Source of the DNA: Hippophae tibetana
Taxonomy: Eukaryota > Streptophyta > Magnoliopsida > Rosales > Elaeagnaceae
Assembly (NCBI GenBank): GCA_037013495.1
Contig: CM072810.1
Location: 35,307,843-35,371,842 of the forward strand
DNA length: 64,000 nucleotides
Reading direction: 5' to 3'
Shown here one piece after another: positions 51,764-62,352 of the stretch. Under the pieces are notes generated by a model, which saw only the letters and a list, made by a program, of their open reading frames with translations, was not told the origin of the DNA and searched no databases. Numbering within the stretch: the stretch's first letter is position 1; every line of letters begins with the position of its first letter. The translations under genes and the position numbers were made by a program.

Positions 51764-54119
51764 GAAAAAGGTAATCCGAGCTCTAAAATGATTATTTCAT
51801 TGAATTTATAGTTGTATTTCTTCCAAGTGACTTCAAACATTTTGGATACCACTCATATAGGCATTTGAGCAAAAAATAAATCTAGAACTATGTAGCTGAA
51901 CATAAATTTTGAACTCTATATCATGCAAGAGGATGAAACTTTGAACAAATTCTATGCAGGTTTTTCAATCAATATCAACACCTTGTACAATTTGGATGGA
52001 CCTATTTGGAAAAAAAAAGTAGATTGAGAAAATTGTTGTTAGCCTACATTATCATTTTCAAGAAAAAGATACCTTGCTTAAATCCATATAGAAGGCCTGT
52101 GAACTTGCTGTTAAATGAATCAGTTGGAAATTATTCGAACTGCATTATTTGTTACCAAGATGATAGCAATCCACTTTCGTGGACGGAAAGAGCTTGACTT
52201 TATAGACATCAAGTATAGTGGTACGAGCGAAGCAATTTTGACACAATTGTTAGAATTGATGAATCTAATACCAATGAAGAGAAAATATCTATACTTTCCC
52301 ATAGATTTACTAAATTTCTTAGAAAGAATAAACCCGTTTTTAGGGACTTAAGAAAAAGGTAATCCGAGCTCTAAAATGATTATTTCATTGAATTTATAGT
52401 TGTATTTCTTCCAACTGACTTCAAACATTTTGGATACCACTCATATAGGCATTTGAGCAAAAAACTAAATCTAGAACTATGCAGCTGAGTAGAAATTTTG
52501 ATCTCTATATCATGCAAGAGGATGAAACTTTGAACAAATTCTATGCAGTTTTTTCAATCAATATCAACACCTCGTACAATTTGGATGGACCTATTTGGAA
52601 AAAAAAAGTATATTGAGAAAATTGTTGTTAGCCTACAATATCATTTTCAAGAAAAAGATACCTTGCTTAAATCCATATAGAAGGCCTGTGAACTTGCTGT
52701 TAAATGAATCAGTTCGGAAATTATTCGAACTGCATTATTTGTTGCTAAGATGATAGCAATCCACTTTCGCGGATGGAAAGAGCTTGACTTTAGAGACATC
52801 AAGTATAGTGGTACGAGCGGAGCTATTTTGGCACAATTGTTAGAATTGATGAATCTAATACCAATGAATAGAAAATATCTATACTTTCCCATAGATTTAC
52901 TAAATTTCTTAGAAAGAATAAACCCGTTTTTAGGGATTTAAGAAAAGGTAATCCGAGCTCTAAAATGATTATTTCAATGAATTTATAGTTGTATTTCTTC
53001 CAAGCAACTTCAAACATTTTGGAGACCACTCATATAGGCATTTGAGCAAAAAAACTAAATCTAGAACAATGCAGCTGAGCAGAAATTTTGATCTCTATAT
53101 CTTTAAAGAGGATGAAACTTTGAACAAATTCTATGCAGGTTTTTCAATCAATATCAACAACCCATACAATTTGGATGGACCTATTTGGAAAAAAACGTAG
53201 ATTGAGAAAATTGTTGTTAGCCTACATTATCATTTTCAAGAAAAAGATACCTTGCTTAAATCCATATAGAAGGCCTGTGAACTTACTGTTAAATGAATCA
53301 GTTCGGAAATTATTCGAACTGCATTATTTGTTACCAAGATGATAGCAATCCACTTTCGTGGATGGAAAGAGTTTGACTTTATAGACATCAAGTATAGTGG
53401 TACGAGCGAAGCTATTTTGACACAATTGTTAGAATTGATGAATCAAATACCAATGAAGAGAAAATATCTATACTTTCCCATAGATTTACTAAATTTCTTA
53501 GAAAGAATAAACCCGTTTTTAGGGATTTAAGAAAAAGGTAATCCGAGCTCTAAAATGATTATTTCATTGAATTTATAGTTGTATTTCTTCCAAGTGAATT
53601 CAAACATTTTGGATACCACTCATATAGGCATTTGAGCAAAAAACTAAATCTAGAACTAAGCAGCTGACCAGAAAATTTGATCTCTATATCATGCAAGAGG
53701 ATGAAACTTTGAACAAATTCTATGCAGGTTTTTCAATCAATATCAACACCTCGTACAATTTGGATGGACCTATTTGGAAAAAAAAGTAGATTGAGAAAAT
53801 TGTTGTTAGCCTACATTATCATTTTCAAGAAAAAGATACCTTGCTTAAATCCATATAGAAGGCCTGTGAACTTGCTGTTAAATGAATCAGTTCGGAAATT
53901 ATTCGAACTGCATTATTTGTTGCTAAGATGATAGCAATCCACTTTCGCGGATGGAAAGAGCTTGACTTTATAGACACCAAGTATAGTGGTACGAGCGAAG
54001 CTATTTTGACACAATTGTTAGAATTGATGAATCTAATACCAATGAAGAGAAAATATCTATACTTTCCCATAGATTTACTAAATTTCTTAGAAAGAATAAA
54101 CCTGTTTTTAGGGATTTAA
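51764..54119 (+). repeat. 2356-bp 4-monomer HOR, first copy (M89-M92)
   Basis: Monomers end at 52351, 52941, 53530 and 54119. M89 has AACACCTTGTAC, the one-base loss giving CAGTTGGAAATTA, and ends in GGGACTTAAG. M90 has CCAACTGACTTC, GCAGTTTTTTC, AAGTATATTGAG, TACAATATC and TTTAGAGAC. M91 has ATATCTTTAAAGAGG, AACAACCCATAC and GAGTTTGAC. M92 has AGTGAATTC, AACTAAGCAG, CTGACCAGAAAATTTG and TAGACACCAAG. Each set reappears at +2356. The order and spacing define the unit. Confidence 0.9.
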
Positions 54120-56475
54120 GAAAAAGGTAATCTGAGCTCTAAAATGATTATTTCATTGAATTTATAGTTGTATTTCTTCCAAGTGACTTCAAACATTTTG
54201 GATACCACTCATATAGGCATTTGAGCAAAAAATAAATCTAGAACTATGTAGCTGAACATAAATTTTGAACTCTATATCATGCAAGAGGATGAAACTTTGA
54301 ACAAATTCTATGCAGGTTTTTCAATCAATATCAACACCTTGTACAATTTGGATGGACCTATTTGGAAAAAAAAAGTAGATTGAGAAAATTGTTGTTAGCC
54401 TACATTATCATTTTCAAGAAAAAGATACCTTGCTTAAATCCATATAGAAGGCCTGTGAACTTGCTGTTAAATGAATCAGTTGGAAATTATTCGAACTGCA
54501 TTATTTGTTACCAAGATGATAGCAATCCACTTTCGTGGACGGAAAGAGCTTGACTTTATAGACATCAAGTATAGTGGTACGAGCGAAGCAATTTTGACAC
54601 AATTGTTAGAATTGATGAATCTAATACCAATGAAGAGAAAATATCTATACTTTCCCATAGATTTACTAAATTTCTTAGAAAGAATAAACCCGTTTTTAGG
54701 GACTTAAGAAAAAGGTAATCCGAGCTCTAAAATGATTATTTCATTGAATTTATAGTTGTATTTCTTCCAACTGTCTTCAAACATTTTGGATACCACTCAT
54801 ATAGGCATTTGAGCAAAAAACTAAATCTAGAACTATGCAGCTGAGTAGAAATTTTGATCTCTATATCATGCAAGAGGATGAAACTTTGAACAAATTCTAT
54901 GCAGTTTTTTCAATCAATATCAACACCTCGTACAATTTGGATGGACCTATTTGGAAAAAAAAAGTATATTGAGAAAATTGTTGTTAGCCTACAATATCAT
55001 TTTCAAGAAAAAGATACCTTGCTTAAATCCATATAGAAGGCCTGTGAACTTGCTGTTAAATGAATCAGTTCGGAAATTATTCGAACTGCATTATTTGTTG
55101 CTAAGATGATAGCAATCCACTTTCGCGGATGGAAAGAGCTTGACTTTAGAGACATCAAGTATAGTGGTACGAGCGGAGCTATTTTGGCACAATTGTTAGA
55201 ATTGATGAATCTAATACCAATGAATAGAAAATATCTATACTTTCCCATAGATTTACTAAATTTCTTAGAAAGAATAAACCCGTTTTTAGGGATTTAAGAA
55301 AAGGTAATCCGAGCTCTAAAATGATTATTTCAATGAATTTATAGTTGTATTTCTTCCAAGCAACTTCAAACATTTTGGAGACCACTCATATAGGCATTTG
55401 AGCAAAAAAACTAAATCTAGAACAATGCAGCTGAGCAGAAATTTTGATCTCTATATCTTTAAAGAGGATGAAACTTTGAACAAATTCTATGCAGGTTTTT
55501 CAATCAATATCAACAACCCATACAATTTGGATGGACCTATTTGGAAAAAAACGTAGATTGAGAAAATTGTTGTTAGCCTACATTATCATTTTCAAGAAAA
55601 AGATACCTTGCTTAAATCCATATAGAAGGCCTGTGAACTTACTGTTAAATGAATCAGTTCGGAAATTATTCGAACTGCATTATTTGTTACCAAGATGATA
55701 GCAATCCACTTTCGTGGATGGAAAGAGTTTGACTTTATAGACATCAAGTATAGTGGTACGAGCGAAGCTATTTTGACACAATTGTTAGAATTGATGAATC
55801 AAATACCAATGAAGAGAAAATATCTATACTTTCCCATAGATTTACTAAATTTCTTAGAAAGAATAAACCCGTTTTTAGGGATTTAAGAAAAAGGTAATCC
55901 GAGCTCTAAAATGATTATTTCATTGAATTTATAGTTGTATTTCTTCCAAGTGAATTCAAACATTTTGGATACCACTCATATAGGCATTTGAGCAAAAAAC
56001 TAAATCTAGAACTAAGCAGCTGACCAGAAAATTTGATCTCTATATCATGCAAGAGGATGAAACTTTGAACAAATTCTATGCAGGTTTTTCAATCAATATC
56101 AACACCTCGTACAATTTGGATGGACCTATTTGGAAAAAAAAGTAGATTGAGAAAATTGTTGTTAGCCTACATTATCATTTTCAAGAAAAAGATACCTTGC
56201 TTAAATCCATATAGAAGGCCTGTGAACTTGCTGTTAAATGAATCAGTTCGGAAATTATTCGAACTGCATTATTTGTTGCTAAGATGATAGCAATCCACTT
56301 TCGCGGATGGAAAGAGCTTGACTTTATAGACACCAAGTATAGTGGTACGAGCGAAGCTATTTTGACACAATTGTTAGAATTGATGAATCTAATACCAATG
56401 AAGAGAAAATATCTATACTTTCCCATAGATTTACTAAATTTCTTAGAAAGAATAAACCTGTTTTTAGGGATTTAA
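54120..56475 (+). repeat. 2356-bp 4-monomer HOR, second copy (M93-M96)
   Basis: Monomers end at 54707, 55297, 55886 and 56475, exactly 2356 bp after their partners in the copy before. I noticed very few differences: GTAATCTGAGC against GTAATCCGAGC at the start, and CCAACTGTCTTC near 54768 against CCAACTGACTTC. The sequence switches to other monomer types after 56475. A third, partial copy of this unit appears at the right edge of the window, 8234 bp further on. Confidence 0.9.
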
Positions 56476-59400
56476 GAAAAAGGTAATCTGAGCTCTAAAA
56501 TGATTATTTCATTGAATTTATAGTTGTATTTCTTCCAAGTGACTTCAAACATTTTGGATACCACTCATATAGGCATTTGAGCAAAAAACTAAATCTAGAA
56601 CTATACAGCTGAACATAAATTTTGAACTCTATATCATGCAAGAGGATGAAACTTTGAACAAATTCTATGCAGGTTTTTCAATCATTATCAACTACTCGTA
56701 CAATTTGGATGGACCTATTTGTTAAAAAAGTAGATTGAGAAAATGGTTGTTAGAATACATTATCATTTCCAAGAAAAAGATACCTTGCTTAAATCCATAT
56801 AGAAGGCTTGTGAACTTGATGTTAAATGAATCAGTTGGGAAATTATTCGAACTGCATTATTTGTTGCCAAGATGATAGCAATCCACTTTCGCGGATGGAA
56901 AGAGCTTGACTTTATAGACATCAAGTATAGTGGTACGAGCGAAGCAATTTTGACACAATTGTTAGAATTGATGAATATAATACCAATGAAGAGAAAATAT
57001 CTATACTTTCCCATAGATATACTAAATTGCTTAGAAAGAATAAACCCGTTTTTAGGGATTTAAGAAAAAGGTAATCCGAGCTCTAAAATGATTATTTCAA
57101 TGAATTTATAGTTGTATTTCTTCCAAGCGACTTCAAACATTTTGGAGACCACTCATATAGGCATTTGAGCAAAAAAACTAAATCTATAACTATACAGCTG
57201 AACATACATTTTGAACTCTATATCTTGCAAGAGGATGAAACTTTGAACAAATTCTATGCAGGTTTTTCAATCATTATCAACAACTCGTACAATTTGGATG
57301 GACCTATTTGTTAAAAAAGTAGATTGAGAAAATGGTTGTTAGAATACATTATCATTTCCAAGAAAAAGATACCTTGCTTAAATCCATATAGAAGGCCTGT
57401 GAACTTACTGTTAAATGAATCAGTTGGGAAATTATTCGAACTGCATTATTTGTTACCAAGATGATAGCAATCCACTTTCGTGGACGGAAAGAGCTTGACT
57501 TTATAGACATCAAGTATAGTGGTACAAGCGAAGCAATTTTGAAAAATTGTTAGAATTGATGAATCTAATACCAATGAAGAGAAAATATCTATACTTTCCA
57601 ATAGATTTACTAAATTTCGTAGAAAGAATAAACCCGTTTTTATGTATTTAAGAAAAAGGTAATCCGAGTTCTAAAATGATTATTTCAATGAATTTATAGT
57701 TGTTTTTCTTCCAAGCGACTTCAAACATTTTGGAGACCACTCATATAGGCATTTGAGCAAAAAACTAAATCTAGAACTATGCAGCTGAACATAAATTTTG
57801 AACTCTATATCTTGCAAGAGGATGAAACTTTGAATAAATTCTATGCAGGTTTTTCAATCATAATCAACTACTCGTACAATTTGGATGGACCTATTTGTTA
57901 AAAAAGTAGATTGAGAAAATGGTTGTTAGCCTACATTATCATTTCCAAGAAAAAGATACCTTGCTTAAATCCATATAGAAGGCCTGTGAACTTACTGTTA
58001 AATGAATTAGTTCGGAAATTATTCGAACTGCATTATTTGTTACCAAGATGATAGCAATCCACTTTCGTGGACGGAAAGAGCTTGACTTTATAGACATCAA
58101 GGATAGTGGTACGAGCGGAGCAATTTTGACACAATTGTTAGAATTGATGAATCTAATACCAATGAATAGAAAATATCTATACTTTCCCATAGATTTACTA
58201 AATTTCGTAGAAAGAATAAACCCGTTTTTAGGGATTTAAGAAAAAGGTAATCCGAGCTCTAAAATGATTATTTCAATGAATTTATAGTTTTATTTCTTCC
58301 AAGCGACTTCAAACATTTTGGAGACCACTCATATAGGCATTTGAGCAAAAAACTAAATCTAGAACTATGCAGCTGAACATAATTTTTGAACTCTATATCT
58401 TGCAAGAGGATGAAACTTTGAACAAATTCTATGCAGGTTTTTCAATCAATATCAACACCTCGTACAATTTGGATGGACCTATTTGGAAAAAAAAGTAGAT
58501 TGAGAAAATTGTTGGTAGCCTACATTATCATTTTCAAGAAAAAGATACCTTGCTTAAATCCATATAGAAGGCCTGTGAACTTGGTGTTAAATGAATCAGT
58601 TCGGAAATTATTCGAACTGCATTATTTGTTGCTAAGATGATAGCAATCCACTTTCGCGGATGGAAAAAGATTGACTTTATAGACATCAAGTATAGTGGTA
58701 CGAGCGAAGCTATTTTGACAAAATTGTTAGAATTGATGAATCTAATACCAATGAAGAGAAAATATCTATACTTTCCCATAGATTTACTAAATTTCGTAGA
58801 AAGAATAAACCCGTTTTTAGGGATTTAAGAAAAAGGTAATCCGAGCTCTAAAATGATTATTTCAATGAATTTATAGTTGTATTTCTTCCAAGCGACTTCA
58901 AACATTTTGGAGACCACTCATATAGGCATTTGAGCAAAAAAACTAAATCTATAACTATACAGCTGAACATACATTTTGAACTCTATATCATGCAAGAGGA
59001 TGAAACTTTGAACAAATTCTATGCAGGTTTTTCAATCATTATCAACTACTCGTACAATTTGGATCGACCTATTTGTTATAAAAGTAGATTGAGAAAATGG
59101 TTGTTAGCCTACATTATCATTTCCAAGAAAAAGATACCTTGCTTAAATCCATATAGAAGGCCTGTGAACTTACTGTTAAATGAATTAGTTGGTAAATTAT
59201 TCGAACTGCATTATTTGTTACCAAGATGATAGCAATCCACTTTCGTGGACGGAAAGAGCTTGACTTTATAGACATCAAGTATAGTGGTACGAGCGAAGCA
59301 ATTTTGACAAAATTGTTAGAATTGATGAATCTAATACAAATGAAGAGAAAATATCTATACTTTCCTATAGATTTACTAAATTTCTTAGAAAGAATAAACC

Positions 59401-62352
59401 CGTTTTTAGGGATTTAAAAAAAAGGTAATCCGATCTCTAAAATGATTATTTCAATGAATTTATAGTTGTATTTCTTCCAAGAAACTTCAAACATTTTGGA
59501 GACCACTCATATAGGCATTTGAGCAAAAAATAAATCTAGAACTATGTAGCTGAACATAAATTTTGAACTCTATATCATGCAAGAGGATGAAACTTTGAAC
59601 AAATTCTATGCAGGTTTTTCAATCAATTTCAACTACCCGTACAATTTGGATGGACCTATTTGGAAAAAACGTAGATTCAGAAAATTGTTGTTAGCCTACA
59701 TTATCATTTTCAAGAAAAAGATACCTTGCTTAAATCCATATAGAAGGCCTGTGAACTTACTGTTAAATGAATCAGTTGGGAAATTATTCGAACTGCATTA
59801 TTTGTTACCAAGATGATAGCAATCCACCTTCGTGGACGGAAAGAACTTGACTTTATAGACATCGAGTATAGTGGTACGAGCGAAGCTATATTGACACAAT
59901 TGTTAGAAATGATGAATCTAATACCAATGAAGATAAAATATCTATACATTCCCATAGCTTTACTAAATTTCTTAGAAAGAATAAACCCGTTTTTAAGGAT
60001 TTAAAAAAAAGGTAATCCGAGCTCTAAAATGATTATTTCAATGAATTTATAGTTGTATTACTTCCAAGAGACTTCAAACATTGTGGAGACCACTCATATA
60101 GGCATTTGAGCAAAAAACTAAACCTAGAACTATGCAGCTGAGCAGAAATTTTGAACTCTATATCATGCAAGAGGATGAAACTTTGAACAAATTCTACGCA
60201 GGTTTTTTAATCATTATCAACTACTCGTACAATTTGGATGGACCTATTTGGAAAAAACGTAGATTGAGAAAATTGTTGTTATCCTACATTATCATTTTCA
60301 AGAAAAAGATACCTTGCTTAAATCCATATAGAAGGCCTGTGAACTTACTGCTAAATGAATCAGTTGGGAAATTATTCGAACTGCATTATTTGTTACCAAG
60401 ATGATAGCAATCCACTTTCGTGGACAGAAAGAGCTTGACTTTATAGACATCAAGTATAGTGGTACAAGCGAAGCTATATTGACAAAATTGTTACAATTGA
60501 TGAATCTAATACCAATGAAGAGAAAATATCTATACTTTCCCATAGATTTACTAAATTGCTTAGAAAGAATAAACCCGTTTTTAGGGATTTAAGAAAAAGG
60601 TAATCCGAGCTCTAAAATGATTGTTTCAATGAATTTATAGTTGTATTTCTTCCAAGCGACTTCAAACATTTTGGAGACCACTCATATACGCATTTGAGCA
60701 AAAAACTAAATCTAAAACTATGCAGCTGAACATAAATTTTGAACTCTATATCTTGCAAGAGGATGAAACTTTGAACAAATTCTATGCAGGTTTTTCAATC
60801 ATTATCAACAACTCGTACAATTTGGATGGACCTATTTGTTAAAAAAGTAGATTGAGAAAATGGTTGTTAGAATACATTATCATTTCCAAGAAAAAGATAC
60901 CTTGCTTAAATCCATATAGAAGGCCTGTGAACTTACTGTTAAATGAATCAGTTGGGAAATTATTCGAACTGCATTATTTGTTGCCAAGATGATAGCAATC
61001 CACTTTCGCGGATGGAAAGAGCTTGACTTTATAGACATCAAGTATAGTGGTACGAGCGAAGCAATTTTGACACAATTGTTAGAATTGATGAATATAATAC
61101 CAATGAAGAGAAAATATCTATACTTTCCCATAGATTTACTAAATTGCTTAGAAAGAATAAACCCGTTTTTAGGGATTTAAAAAAAAGGTAATCCGATCTC
61201 TAAAATGATTATTTAAATGAATTTATAGTTGTATTTCTTCTAAGAAACTTCAAACATTTTGGAGACCACTCATATAGGCATTTGAGCAAAAAATAAATCT
61301 AGAACTATGTAGCTGAACATAAATTTTGAACTCTATATCATGCAAGAGGATGAAACTTTGAACAAATTCTATGCAGGTTTTTCAATCAATTTCAACTACC
61401 CGTACAATATGGATGGACCTATTTGGAAAAAACGTAGATTGAGAAAATTGTTGTTAGCCTACATTATCATTTTCAAGAAAAAGATACCTTGCTTAAATCC
61501 ATATAGAAGGCCTGTGAACTTACTGTTAAATGAATCAGTTGGAAATTATTCGAACTGCATTATTTGTTACCAAGATGATAGCAATCCACTTTCGTGGACG
61601 GAAAGAGCTTGACTTTATAGACATCAAGTATAGTGGTACGAGCGAAGCAATTTTGACACAATTGTTAGAATTGATGAATCTAATACCAATGAAGAGAAAA
61701 TATCTATACTTTCCCATAGATTTACTAAATTTCTTAGAAAGAATAAACCCATTTTTAGGGATTTAAGAAAAAGGTAATCCGAGCTCTAAAATGATTATTT
61801 CATTGAATTTATAGTTGTATTTCTTCCAAGTGACTTCAAACATTTTGAATACCACTCATATAGGCATTTGAGCAAAAAATAAATCTAGAACTATGTAGCT
61901 GAACATAAATTTTGAACTCTATATCATGCAAGAGGATGAAACTTTGAACAAATTTATGCAGGTTTTTCAATCAATATCAACACCTTGTACAATTTGGATG
62001 GACCTATTTGGAAAAAAAAGTAGATTGAGAAAATTGTTGTTAGCCTACATTATCATTTTCAAGAAAAAGATACCTTGCTTAAATCCATATAGAAGGCCTG
62101 TGAACTTGCTCTTAAATGAATCAGTTGGAAATTATTCGAACTGCATTATTTGTTACCAAGATGATAGCAATCCACTTTCGTGGACGGAAAGAGCTTGACT
62201 TTATAGACATCAAGTATAGTGGTACGAGCGAAGCAATTTTGACACAATTGTTAGAATTGATGAATCTAATACCAATGAAGAGAAAATATCTATACTTTCC
62301 CATAGATTTACTAAATTTCTTAGAAAGAATAAACCCGTTTTTAGGGATTTAA
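56476..62352 (+). repeat. Mixed zone M97-M106, right partner of the long-range duplication
   Basis: Monomers end at 57063, 57651, 58239, 58828, 59417, 60004, 60592, 61180, 61766 and 62352. M99 pairs with M67 (offset 18815), M101 with M68 by AAATCTATAACTATACAG, M102 with M70, M103 with M71 and M104 with M72 (all 18817), and M105 with M74. M98 joins a 5-prime part seen in M68 and M101 to a 3-prime part of the M64/M66 type, and has a small loss near 57541. M100 has no clear counterpart in the left copy. M106 is like M89 but is one base short near 61953. The rare shared variants make this a true long-range copy, followed by local rearrangement. Confidence 0.8.
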
